Assembly: GCA_020722685.1 (NCBI GenBank)
Contig: DYKH01000015.1
Location: forward strand, 8,133-60,777
Reading direction: 5' to 3'
From: Caldithrix sp.
GTDB lineage: Bacteria; KSB1; UBA2214; DYKH01
Length of the DNA stretch: 52,645 bases
The first letter of the stretch is position 1. Every line of letters begins with the position of its first letter. The position numbers and the translations under genes were made by a program. Below are positions 9,901 to 16,469 of the stretch, piece after piece. Below the pieces are notes generated by a model that was given only the letters and a program-made list of their open reading frames with translations, made no database searches and was not told the origin of the DNA.

Positions 9901-10211
9901 TCCATCCCGTTGAGGGTTTCGTAAAAGTTGATGTTTTTGCCGGTGGAATCGATCTTGACTTCGCGCTTGAAGGAAGAAAGCTTGCGTTTCAACAGCGGCG
10001 ATCGCATGCCGTTCATGTGTATGCCGAGGAATGTCTCCTCGTCGCTAATGGGGACCAGAGGATTGTAAGGCAGAGGCGTGCTAAACCCTACGAAGGCCCG
10101 GGCGTCTTCTTGCGCCGTAGCACAAGTAGGGACAAGGGTCATGACCATGATCGAAAGCACGACCGCAGGCAGGATGGCACCGTTCGACCAAGTTTTACCG
10201 GATATGTACAT
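3993..10211 (-). CDS. sprA: SprA-type giant outer-membrane translocon protein (type IX secretion)
   Basis: A 2,072-residue protein in the SprA/Sov family, the outer-membrane pore of the T9SS in Bacteroidota. Residues 1-33 form a signal peptide ending ATAQ. The N-terminal region carries SprA-like segments (RRGGGGLRIDIPVEIKNKAF, then GFRNEKRSEV). The central region contains the EDVGLDGMGGADPLDYWD block and two DxNGNGxxD motifs (DINGNGRRDFGE, DMNGNGDVDLRNDYF), likely Ca-binding loops characteristic of the family. The C-terminal third alternates short amphipathic strands, as expected of a very large beta-barrel. A Pro/Lys/Gly-rich linker lies at about residues 1690-1725. Length is slightly below Flavobacterium SprA (about 2,400). 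Other T9SS genes are not in this window. Confidence 0.92.
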   Translation of the reverse strand: MYISGKTWSNGAILPAVVLSIMVMTLVPTCATAQEDARAFVGFSTPLPYNPLVPISDEETFLGIHMNGMRSPLLKRKLSSFKREVKIDSTGKNINFYETLNGMDFRVPAYLTLNDYRRARRQVNLQTMWQRSAVSRIGERSQYERRGGGGLRIDIPVEIKNKAFQKIFGGGTVGLDVTGDITIRGGFRNEKRSEVKTALTRGSDNNFKMEQTQRFRVQGHVGDKVTIGVDQDSERAFDFENNIQLKYEGYEDEIIQSIEAGNIALSLPGTRFVTFGGQSSGLFGIKAAATLGNLKLTAIASQEKGENKKLSLKGGASEEAKRIEDYQYKRGTYYFIDEYYRQQYLVKNDEGYFIVDPNRTITQIELYKSEPNYQQRFAESMRGWALVPKGEESDIDRGDTLTVDPEHYRGYFIRLDKTDYYVDTRLGFIQLNVPSGDGEVLAVAYRDSSGRVRGDIGFNPDSSQIVQLRLLKTQTPRPSDKTWDLEWKNVYSLGSRNVPEDGFEIHIFYKPPSGDPEETITIGSDKKTYLEVFGLDRVDLSGGPNPDNVVDLNPNIINLARGEIIFPDLQPFDPVDQEYQDLLPEDKRSPAIYDTTVQSVITAQSKFYIEVKSRTRSSEYRLGMNIIENSEEVTLNGRKLVRGTDYTIDYFTGTLRVLNEEATRPSSNLDVTYESNQLFQIDKKTVMGVRAEYGLWDDSFIGGTFLYLNERTLDQKIRVGKGPMRNMVWDVNTSLSAKPFFLTRLANLLPFVDSRAPSSIKFEGEVAQVIPNPNTRNNEQTGDNDGVAYIDDFEASKRITPIGITQKSWLPCSPPIGKVDFSKTYPTLENRGHLVWYNPYGQYPIKWIWPNRDVNANVAQTTNILVMQFSPADSLPKLGRQITESWGGVQKALSAGYYDQTEAKFLEVWVKGDTGTVHIDLGQISEDIIPNKHLDTEDILRNGIRNDLLDAGEDVGLDGMGGADPLDYWDINGNGRRDFGEPISYDDWRFNPGNNQSNIDYSKSNGTEDNENDYGGRKPDSEDMNGNGDVDLRNDYFEYSFSLRRDHPDTMYIAGASISNETGEDYGWRQYRIPLEAPEPTLKKIGNPDLSLVEYIRVWVDGFDTQKTHDVSIAEINLVGSEWKEFGVASKLEPEKYDAKNDSTVTVTVVNTHDNPDYRPARGVVGEVDRITRVQAKEQSLVLKVDNLLPGENGIIQKAFYEAQDYIHYRTLKMYVYGHDPFGRHIKADTSRIQFFLRFGADMNNYYEVRQPVYEGWTNNDIEVDLVQLSAIKLIAQNYDSTRKVYYKDLGNGRSWVVKGTPALRNIRILVAGVKNLDYDELGVPAADVLPFTGEVYMNELRLSNVKKDKGMAMRASLDFAWADLMRFNGQVDKQDADFHNVATQYGDGDNRISGSFNTSFQLDKFLPSKLGLSIPINYNYARSEATPKYKPGTDVEVTNALPDSIIEQIRTINERQGFSVSLGFTSRSQNFFVKNLLTPLRASYSQTSGKGSDSRTKSSQNKSESANLDWGVNFGRNNFIKPFGFLGKSRLLTKITEMKVYYAPESFSTKMAGTRTNNTSLTRTGVESKNGSFNVNRTYAGQMKIFDNLSLDANRAYTHDLQGIPQDTLLQQIKQGQLGLLTSVSQNFSIKYNPKFFSWLTSNFSYTAAFKYGYNRQQRTQAKSATQNVSLSASGTLNLGALVKTIYRPSVSPAGRGPRPQPQRPKPGSKPEDQGEKEPKGKKPAPQEKSGGGFSVLGTFAKFFDLFEPFSINMSQRNSLNTYGLTGMPSLAFQFGLTDSLGVPLEFQSETGGAGTGGGTNLNRGSRSESQTISASSGIKLGRDISLSFKYDNNYSLNSSTTTTGQRSQTWLTLGDNVSMLFPDWTLRVGGLEKLPLVNKYIQRLSLEHGHSGQSSETFDVNKGVEVITKEDQDSQFRPLLGLTMSWKNGISMNVRYNTSDKTTLTRTFGISGNRTTSNDISMTANYSKRSDFRIPIPVWPFKNMRLKNSVDVSLTFSMGSNSTLKSRSGGDYEVTGETSKWFFKPNMNYSFSDRVRGGAHLEIGKTHNKLIGDSSYKEFGIDVNISIRGS

Positions 10212-10386
10212 GAAGGATATTATTGTGCCTTTTCAAAACGCGATTTCAATCAGCACTGGTAGCAAGGATAACTGCATTCCGTTTTGTAAGTAGCAAGCTT
10301 TTCTCTCAGTTTCTCCTTTGCGATAGAAATGGGCAGGGTTCGATGATTTTCGGGAATGTTTGCTGTTGCCTGCGGTTTTAGCGCCG

Positions 10387-10417
10387 CGAATATAAAAATA
10401 TCTTTATAGAAATTCAA
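10387..10417 (-). promoter_or_regulatory. Candidate promoter for sprA, TTG-N20-TATATTCG
   Basis: On the minus strand TTG (10417-10415) is followed after 20 nt by TATATTCG (10394-10387), one base from the Bacteroidota -7 element TAnnTTTG. The surrounding DNA is the most AT-rich of the sprA upstream region. The resulting leader would be about 170 nt. Predicted from sequence only. Confidence 0.35.
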
Positions 10418-10762
10418 CACAAAAAAATCTCGTGGATACGACCCAAAAGAGGATCAAACGACACGATGCTCCTTGCTGGAGAGCGTCAACTCTTCGCCAA
10501 CATGGACATCCGCATCCACGCCGATCCTTGCCAAGTGAGATAGGCCAGCAAGAAATGAGATTCTCCCCATCCTTGTATGCCTCTAAACCCGAGGATTCGA
10601 AAAACCGTTTGTAATCTTTGCCTCGAATCTCTATATTTTATCGCCAAGCAAGGCAAAAGTTCCGAGGTTTTATTGTTCTCGAAAACTTTCATTTCAGCGA
10701 TGTCCTAACCGCCAATGAGCGCGAATGTACTTTCATCGCGGACGCCGATTGGCCGCAACCCC

Positions 10763-10796
10763 AAAGTCAAAATGATTAGAGACAGAATGATTTTGT
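10763..10796. repeat. Dispersed AGTCAAAATRATT-GAGACA repeat, copy 1
   Basis: The segment contains AAGTCAAAATGATTAGAGAC followed by an inverted AATGATTTTG. A closely similar sequence, AAGTCAAAATAATTGGAGAC, is found on the opposite strand at 29664-29698, and two half-copies (AGTCAAAATGA) at 29568-29592. Shared orientation-independent copies in two intergenic regions mark it as a dispersed repeat. Confidence 0.6.
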
Positions 10797-10973
10797 CCTT
10801 AAACATCTTGACGTAAAACCGATGCGGTCGTGCAAGCTTTTGCCAAGAACAGCTAAAACCTGTAGGAGGCTGCCCTTAAAGATCAAGCGGAGCCGAGGAT
10901 GCTCCGCTTCTACTAATAACGACCCCCGCGGGTATCAGGTATCGAAGTGTTTCATGGAGAATGAGTTCAAAGA

Positions 10974-12380
10974 TTGCTTACCCTCTGGCGATACATTATT
11001 AGGGAACATGTTGGGCCGTTCATATTTGCCAATTGTGTTATCATTCTGGTCTTTCTGCTCAACCTCGTCTTCCGTGAGCTGGGTCGCATACTGAGCCGTG
11101 GACTCCGTTTTGAATTGATCCTGGAATTCTTTTTCCTCAACATGGCCTGGATCATCGCGCTGGCCGTTCCCATGGCTGTCTTGGTTTCCACTTTGATGGC
11201 CTTTGGGCGGTTATCCGGGGATAACGAAATCGTCGCCATGAAAGCCGGGGGAGTGAGCATATTGAGCATCATTCTTCCGGTGTTTGTCGTCTCGATTCTC
11301 TTGTCGATTTTTCTCATTTGGTTCAACAATGAGGTCCTGCCGGATTTCAATCACCGCGCCAGACTGTTAGCCTCCGACATTGCGCGCAAGCGCCCGACGA
11401 TCAGCTTGGAGCCGGGGGTCATCTACCGGGACTTGCCGGGCTATAATTTACTGGTGCAGAAAATCAAAGAGACGCCGGACACGTCCTATGCCAGCTCTGT
11501 GTTTGTGGAAGATAACTCGGATCCCAACAAGAGCAAGATCATTTTTGCGGAGAAAGGCAAGATATTTCTCAATCAAACGGCCGGACTGCTGATATTGATT
11601 CTCTACGATGGGGAGATGCACGAGCTGGAATTGGAGCACATGGAGCAGTATCGCAGGTTGTCTTTCCCCAAGCAAGTGCTTTCCATTTCGGTGCCGGATA
11701 TCGTCATGAGTCGCAGCGAATCCGAGTACCGCGGCGACCGGGAAAAGAGCGCACAGGTGATGATCGGCGAGGTGCGCAACAATGAGAAGACGATTGCTGA
11801 GAGGCGAGAGCAAACCAAAAAAATCATCGAAGCGCATTTCAAGAAATACCTGCCTCAACGTGAACCTGACCTCCCGGCTGAAGCAGTCGGCGCAAGTAAG
11901 CCTATCGCCGAAAAAGTGCTGCCGTACTCAGACCATCCCCTGCAAACATCCTTAGATAGAGTAGCGGTGGCGCATCAACAGCTCAAGCAGCAATTGCAAG
12001 GGGAGGCCAACGTCATAAAGAATCTGGAGCGGGCCAATTATGTTTTGATGGTCGAGGTACACAAAAAGTACTCGATTCCAGTGGCGTGTATTGTGTTCGT
12101 GCTGGTGGGCGCCCCATTGGGCATTATGGCCAGAAAAGGAAGCATGGCAGTGGCAGGAGGCATTAGTTTTGGCTTCTTTTTACTTTATTGGGCTTCTCTC
12201 ATAGGCGGCGAAGAATTGGCTGACAATCAATTCATCAGCCCGTTCTTGGCCATGTGGCTGGCCAATATCGTTGTGGGGATCGGCGGCATTTATCTGGTGT
12301 TCCATTCCATCCACGAAGCCACCTTTATTAATTGGATTGCCATTAGCCAATTTTTCGCTCGATTGAAATGGTGGAAGTGA
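10974..12380 (+). CDS. lptF: LptF/LptG-family LPS export permease (first of pair)
   Basis: An inner-membrane permease of the Lpt machine that, with its partner and LptB, extracts lipopolysaccharide from the inner membrane. It has 468 residues. The N-terminus LTLWRYIIREHVGPFIFANC matches the conserved LptF/G start, with TM segments at about 13-33, 57-78 and 98-120. A periplasmic beta-jellyroll spans about 130-330 and three TM segments lie at about 365-455 (VACIVFVLVGAPLGIMARKG is the family's conserved C-terminal loop). The start is TTG at 10974 because no in-frame ATG is near and GGAGA lies 13 nt upstream. The periplasmic part is longer than usual, with a charged insert at about 255-330. lptG follows after 150 bp. 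Confidence 0.88.
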   Translation: MLTLWRYIIREHVGPFIFANCVIILVFLLNLVFRELGRILSRGLRFELILEFFFLNMAWIIALAVPMAVLVSTLMAFGRLSGDNEIVAMKAGGVSILSIILPVFVVSILLSIFLIWFNNEVLPDFNHRARLLASDIARKRPTISLEPGVIYRDLPGYNLLVQKIKETPDTSYASSVFVEDNSDPNKSKIIFAEKGKIFLNQTAGLLILILYDGEMHELELEHMEQYRRLSFPKQVLSISVPDIVMSRSESEYRGDREKSAQVMIGEVRNNEKTIAERREQTKKIIEAHFKKYLPQREPDLPAEAVGASKPIAEKVLPYSDHPLQTSLDRVAVAHQQLKQQLQGEANVIKNLERANYVLMVEVHKKYSIPVACIVFVLVGAPLGIMARKGSMAVAGGISFGFFLLYWASLIGGEELADNQFISPFLAMWLANIVVGIGGIYLVFHSIHEATFINWIAISQFFARLKWWK

Positions 12381-12413
12381 CCCGTAGTGGGGCGAGTTGC
12401 TACGAATACGACA

Positions 12414-12476
12414 ACCGCTAATCGACGCGAATAAAAGCCCATGCCAAATTGGCCTTCATTCGCGTGCATTAGCGGT
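12414..12476. repeat. Palindromic REP-like element between lptF and lptG
   Basis: ACCGCTAAT-CG-ACGCGAAT (12414-12432) pairs with ATTCGCGT-GC-ATTAGCGGT (12458-12476): 17 of 19 positions are complementary, enclosing a 25-nt loop that itself holds the palindrome GCCAAATTGGC. No ORF crosses it. CGCTAAT/ATTCGCGT palindromes of this type occur as dispersed extragenic repeats in many environmental bacterial genomes (recollection). It could affect lptF mRNA stability. Confidence 0.65.
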
Positions 12477-12530
12477 CGAAAAATCTTCGTAGGCTTGACA
12501 GTTTTTTTAGATTGGTACCCTAGAACATAA

Positions 12531-13610
12531 ATGCTGATTCTGGATCGATACATTTCTCGTCGATTTTTGGGCGTGCTGCTGTTCGCTTTGGTGGCCTTTA
12601 TAGCCATATTCATCATCGTCGATCAAATCGAAAAACTGGACACGTTCATCCATCAAAAAGTCCCCAAGCTGGTCATCGCAAAGTATTATCTATACTACCT
12701 GCCATATATCGTCATCCTCACCTTGCCGGTGGCGATGCTGCTTTCCAGCTTGTTTAGTGTTGGGATCATGGCGCGGCAGAATGAAATCGTGGCCATGAAG
12801 GCATCGGGACTTTCGCTTTACCGCATTTTGGCTCCCCTGTTCCTCATTGCTGCGGTCATTAGCGTTGGTGCACTGCTATTTGGCGAGTACGTCGTGCCTA
12901 CGGCCAGCGCAAAACGCGCCTTTCTTACCGACGAGTATTTGGAGAAACAGCGGCAAAGCTGGCGCAAGCGCATCAGCAATTTGTATATGCGAGACGACCA
13001 GGACCGGCTCATCAGCATGCGCTATTTTCACGCTGCGACCAATGTGGGCAATGTGGTCAGCATACGCACGTTTGACGGCGAGCGTCTGGCAAGCCGCATC
13101 GATGCTCGTTTGATGAGCTGGCAGGACAGCGTTTGGGTGTTGACGGATGGCTATGAACGCTCTTTTCTGCCGGACGGCAAAGAGGAGGCACGGGCGTTTT
13201 CAAAAATGACGTTAGAGAACGAAAACTTAAGACCGGAAGATTTTGCCAAAACTCTCAAGCAGCCGGAAGAGATGTCCTATACGGAATTGAAAGCATTTGT
13301 CGAGGAGGTGCGGCGCAACGGCGGGGACGTCAACCGCTGGCTGGTGGATTTGTACCTCAAAGTGGCTATACCGTTTGCCAATCTCATCATCGTGCTCTTT
13401 GGGGCGCCGCTCTCTTCGCCGAAACGGCGCGGCAGCGCGGCCACCGGATTCGGCATCAGCTTGGCCATTTGTTTCATCTATTTCGGCATCGTCAAGGCCG
13501 CCCAGACCATGGGCCACAGCGGCATTCTTCCACCGATGATGGCGGCCTGGATTGCCAACCTCATTTTTGCGGCGAGCGGGGTGTTGGTATTGGTGAAGAT
13601 GCAGAAGTGA
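12531..13610 (+). CDS. lptG: LptF/LptG-family LPS export permease (second of pair)
   Basis: A 359-residue LptG-size paralogue of the preceding permease. It begins MLILDRYISRRFLGVLLFAL, with TM segments at about 11-34, 58-80 and 100-120, a periplasmic domain at about 125-265, and C-terminal TM segments at about 278-300, 305-325 and 335-355. GAPLSSPKRRGSAATGF is the equivalent of the conserved GAPLG loop of its partner. The pair probably forms the LptFG heterodimer for LPS export. The upstream gap carries a palindromic repeat and a TTGACA at 12495-12500, but no convincing -10 element at the right spacing. Which of the two is F and which is G is inferred from order and size. Confidence 0.87.
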   Translation: MLILDRYISRRFLGVLLFALVAFIAIFIIVDQIEKLDTFIHQKVPKLVIAKYYLYYLPYIVILTLPVAMLLSSLFSVGIMARQNEIVAMKASGLSLYRILAPLFLIAAVISVGALLFGEYVVPTASAKRAFLTDEYLEKQRQSWRKRISNLYMRDDQDRLISMRYFHAATNVGNVVSIRTFDGERLASRIDARLMSWQDSVWVLTDGYERSFLPDGKEEARAFSKMTLENENLRPEDFAKTLKQPEEMSYTELKAFVEEVRRNGGDVNRWLVDLYLKVAIPFANLIIVLFGAPLSSPKRRGSAATGFGISLAICFIYFGIVKAAQTMGHSGILPPMMAAWIANLIFAASGVLVLVKMQK

Positions 13611-13710
13611 GGCCGAGAGAGCGGTTAGCGAACAGCAGTCAGAGGTCAGAGGTGAGCGGTCGGGGCGGGCAGCGGTCGGAGCTCGGCTCAGGAAGGAGGA
13701 AGTTCAAGAA

Positions 13711-13953
13711 TTGATCGATCAAGTGAATCAGGATTTGACAAAGCTGGAAAATAATCCGCACGATCTTTTCGACGGCGTTGAACGCCAGTTATCCGAGGCA
13801 TTTGACCGCCTCAATGCCAGCATCGCGCAATCAGATGCGAGGCTCTTGGCTGAACTCCACGATATGAAGGTCGATCTGATCAAGTGGATGTTCATTCTTT
13901 CGATTGGTCAGGTGTGTTTGATATTGGGAATTCTATTCGCCTTCTTCAAGTAG
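13711..13953 (+). CDS. Small membrane-anchored coiled-coil protein
   Basis: An 80-residue protein: a charged, heptad-like helix (residues 1-58, e.g. VERQLSEAFDRLNASIAQSD) followed by one C-terminal TM segment, WMFILSIGQVCLILGILFAF. The layout resembles the C-terminal half of DUF1640/CCDC90-like proteins, which usually have a longer N-terminal helix. The start is TTG at 13711, with a strong Shine-Dalgarno (GGAAGGAGG) 11 nt before it. The frame stays open upstream through a purine-rich GGTCAGAGGTGAGCGGTC tract that looks non-coding. Related tracts in opposite orientation flank it (about 13618-13680 and 13968-14010). Function unknown. Confidence 0.6.
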   Translation: MIDQVNQDLTKLENNPHDLFDGVERQLSEAFDRLNASIAQSDARLLAELHDMKVDLIKWMFILSIGQVCLILGILFAFFK

Positions 13954-13990
13954 GCAGCCAAGCGTTTGGCCGGCCGCTGGCCCCTGACCG

Positions 13991-15331
13991 CTAACTGCTG
14001 TCCGCTGATAAAGCCTTCTTCAGAACGGGCGCGTTCTCCTTTTTGCTGTTCGTCAAAATGACAATGCTCTCCTGAGTCATGGTCTGGCTCTTGGCCCCGA
14101 CCACATTGGTTGGACTGTTCAAGGACGGCATCCGTTTGTTGGGGATATTGCGATAGAAAGTCTCTTGGTGCTCCAGCCCGCGCTTCCTTCCCATTTCCAC
14201 CAAAATCTCATCCAAGAGAATTTTTTGTCCCTTCACCGTTCGGTTGCCCACCACCATGCAAATTTTGGCTCCAACTTTGGTGACGCGAGCCAATTCCTGC
14301 AAGCACAGCCCGAAATCGACGAAGAAGCTAAGAACCTGATTGGCTCTCTTGGGGTCCGATTCGGCAATTCTGTCCAGAGTGCGCGCCAACGTTGGGGATA
14401 ATTCGGACGCGCCATCCTCAAGTCCGGCCTTGCCGCCCAGGCTTTTTCTATCCACCATTTGACCTATGCGATGATCGTATCCCAGCCACTGCAAGGAAAG
14501 CCGCGAGAACTGCCCGTAGGCGACCGTCGTATGGGAATCGCCGTAGGGAGGCGAAGTTACCACCAAATCGACCTGATTGTCCGCAATAGAGGTGCGATGT
14601 CGTGTGTCTTCATCGAGTATTCTGACCCAGACGTCCTTGGGGGCAATCGCCAGGAATTGCGCCATGCCGGCAATGTTCCGCCTTGCTTTCTGGTGGAAAA
14701 TTTGCCCCACATTCGGTTGATGGCCGTTTAGTTTCTCCTTCGGCAGGCGGAATAGCTTGAACTCGGAATTGCGGGTGTAGGAAGCCTCCCGGACGGTTTC
14801 ACTAAACGGCACCAGAAAGAAATCTCGTAAAGCTTCTTCTTCCGTCACCGACAAGATAGAGTCCTTCAAAAGCTGCAAATCATGAATCGCCTGCTCGGAA
14901 AACCAATAGTTGATATTGAAAAAATCCGGGACATCCGGTCGCTCACCGGCAAAGGCGAGTTGCTGCTTCTTGTGATGTATCGACAGTATCTTGCTCAATT
15001 GCCGACGCAGCAGGTGTGGGTCCAGGGCGTGAGTTTTCACCTGGCCCAAGTGACGCGCCAGAGGATTGATGTCGATGCCAATGGCATTCATGCCGAACAC
15101 CTTGGCTTCCACCAAAGCCGTACCGGAGCCGCAAAACGGGTCGAGCAAGACGCCGCCCGGATTGCCATATCGGTGAATCAGCCGGCGAGCCACTTGCGGG
15201 ATCATCATGGCCGGATATACGTGGAAGCAATGGGTCAGCTCTTTGGTGTCGGCGGTGCGAAAATCCCAGCCCGTTTCTTCATTGACAAAAAAGTCGGTTT
15301 GCATCTCTTTGGACGGTTTGCGATGATTCAA
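13991..15331 (-). CDS. DNA methyltransferase, probably N4-cytosine type, of a restriction-modification pair
   Basis: A 446-residue amino-methyltransferase. Motif I (SAM binding) is DPFCGSGTALVEA at residues 64-76 and the catalytic motif IV is TSPPYGDS at 259-266; SPPY is the form typical of N4-cytosine enzymes, although some N6-adenine enzymes also use it. About 185 residues lie between the motifs, where a target-recognition domain could sit. The segment HCFHVYPAMMIPQVARRLI before motif I is common in this class. It is preceded by a gene with a PD-(D/E)xK nuclease motif, with 59 bp between them. The target sequence cannot be read from sequence. Confidence 0.85.
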   Translation of the reverse strand: MNHRKPSKEMQTDFFVNEETGWDFRTADTKELTHCFHVYPAMMIPQVARRLIHRYGNPGGVLLDPFCGSGTALVEAKVFGMNAIGIDINPLARHLGQVKTHALDPHLLRRQLSKILSIHHKKQQLAFAGERPDVPDFFNINYWFSEQAIHDLQLLKDSILSVTEEEALRDFFLVPFSETVREASYTRNSEFKLFRLPKEKLNGHQPNVGQIFHQKARRNIAGMAQFLAIAPKDVWVRILDEDTRHRTSIADNQVDLVVTSPPYGDSHTTVAYGQFSRLSLQWLGYDHRIGQMVDRKSLGGKAGLEDGASELSPTLARTLDRIAESDPKRANQVLSFFVDFGLCLQELARVTKVGAKICMVVGNRTVKGQKILLDEILVEMGRKRGLEHQETFYRNIPNKRMPSLNSPTNVVGAKSQTMTQESIVILTNSKKENAPVLKKALSADSS

Positions 15332-15390
15332 AATTACGGTGCTGCTCTTGCCTCAACTTCATTCTTCGTAGCGCAATATGCTCTCTTACC

Positions 15391-16389
15391 CTACAGGTTT
15401 AGCTTCGGAATAGAAGCTAAGGACGCGGCCGGCAATGCTTCGCCTCGGAGCAGCTTTGGCAGGGATGGCGCAGCCTGCAAGAATGGCCCCAAAATTTGCA
15501 AACACGGGACGGGAAGCTCATAGAAGGCCAACGGTTTCTGCCGGTGAATAGACGTCTTTGCCGGCGCCAACCGCCGCACCTGCTTCTGCAACTGCAACTG
15601 GGTTGGCTTACAGCCCAGCCAAAAGGAGTGCGGCCAATACTTCTTGTCCTCCAGCATCTCGACTGCGGAGAAACTTTCCTTCCAGACAGGCTTGGTCAGG
15701 ATGATGTGGTAGACGGAGACTCCAACGGATTCCAACCACGTGAACAGATCCAGCAGTCCCACATTTATCCCAAACCATCCGGCCTGAGAAGGAAATTTTT
15801 GCTTGACCTCGAAGGCAATGAGCTTATCCTGATGCATGAGGAAAGCGTCAATGTCCCAAAGCTGCTTTTTCTTGATCAACGCATTGGCAGCATATCGCTG
15901 CACGGCGACTTGGAAAAGTAAGCTACGCTTTGCTAAGAAGGCAATGCATTTTTCTTGCCGGTCGGGATCGTCTTGTTTGACAGCCACGCTGATCGGCGGC
16001 GCAGGAAGCTTTTGGAACCAGGTTTTCCTCAACTCAGCGTCTTGGAGGCGCTTCGGCGTTGTGTGCCAAAAGTCCTGAGACTTTTGCGCAAAATACAAGA
16101 ATGAGACACGAATGCCCGCGGTCTTGAAATGATTGAAAAGCCTGACGTCCAGAGCAGTCAGCTTGCGATTGAAGAGCAGCTTGATAGCGCCGTACCCCGC
16201 TTCCTTCCGATAGAACCACCAATCTTGCGTGATTGCCCGGTCGGAAAAATTTGACTGAATGAGCAGCGAGCGAAAAACGTACTCGGCGCACAGGCCTTCC
16301 AAGCGACTGATTTTGTCGCGGCGGAGGATGTCTAATTGGAACTCGCGACCGCGAAAATCGAGTTGTTCTTTCACACGAGTGCTGCTCAT
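15391..16389 (-). CDS. Candidate type II restriction endonuclease (PD-(D/E)xK nuclease)
   Basis: A 332-residue protein with no family I recognise over its full length. The key evidence is D-x12-E-V-K: Asp181 in WDIDAFLMHQDKL and Glu194-Val-Lys196 in IAFEVKQKF, the signature of the PD-(D/E)xK nuclease fold. It is followed by a GWFGINVGLLDLFTWLESVG helix. The N-terminal 130 residues are basic and aromatic and may bind DNA. It lies directly upstream of, and in the same direction as, the SPPY methyltransferase, the arrangement of a type II R-M system. A DNA-repair or Mrr-like nuclease is the alternative. The start is the ATG at 16389. Confidence 0.6.
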   Translation of the reverse strand: MSSTRVKEQLDFRGREFQLDILRRDKISRLEGLCAEYVFRSLLIQSNFSDRAITQDWWFYRKEAGYGAIKLLFNRKLTALDVRLFNHFKTAGIRVSFLYFAQKSQDFWHTTPKRLQDAELRKTWFQKLPAPPISVAVKQDDPDRQEKCIAFLAKRSLLFQVAVQRYAANALIKKKQLWDIDAFLMHQDKLIAFEVKQKFPSQAGWFGINVGLLDLFTWLESVGVSVYHIILTKPVWKESFSAVEMLEDKKYWPHSFWLGCKPTQLQLQKQVRRLAPAKTSIHRQKPLAFYELPVPCLQILGPFLQAAPSLPKLLRGEALPAASLASIPKLNL

Positions 16390-16418
16390 TCTTCATTCCC
16401 TAATCAGGACATAACCGT

Positions 16419-16455
16419 CCCCCCAATCTGTTCATTTCGGACCGGAGTTGGGGGG
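16419..16455. other. Inverted repeat upstream of the restriction-modification genes
   Basis: CCCCCCAA (16419-16426) and TTGGGGGG (16448-16455) form a perfect 8-bp stem with a 21-nt loop in the 80-bp gap between the methyltransferase-type gene (ending 16470) and the nuclease start (16389). There is no U-run, so it could be an operator for the R-M genes or an mRNA hairpin. Confidence 0.4.
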
Positions 16456-16469
16456 CAAAAGATATTTGG

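Larger units (their letters stand above)
10212..10973. other. 762-bp divergent intergenic region between sprA and lptF
   Basis: Contains the candidate sprA promoter (10387-10417), a GTCAAAATGATT repeat (10763-10796) and a GC-rich imperfect hairpin around 10887-10910 (GCGGAGC...GCTCCGC). A 53-codon frame at 10618-10779 ends inside the repeat and is not supported as a gene. No clear promoter for lptF is seen; GGAGA at 10956-10960 is its probable ribosome-binding site. Confidence 0.5.

Noticed and set aside
10618..10779. 53-codon frame between sprA and lptF
   Set aside because: TTG start without Shine-Dalgarno, and its end lies in a dispersed repeat; probably chance.
12495..12530. TTGACA promoter directly before lptG
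   Set aside because: No acceptable -10 element at 15-20 nt; the Bacteroidota-type TAnnTTTG is also missing.
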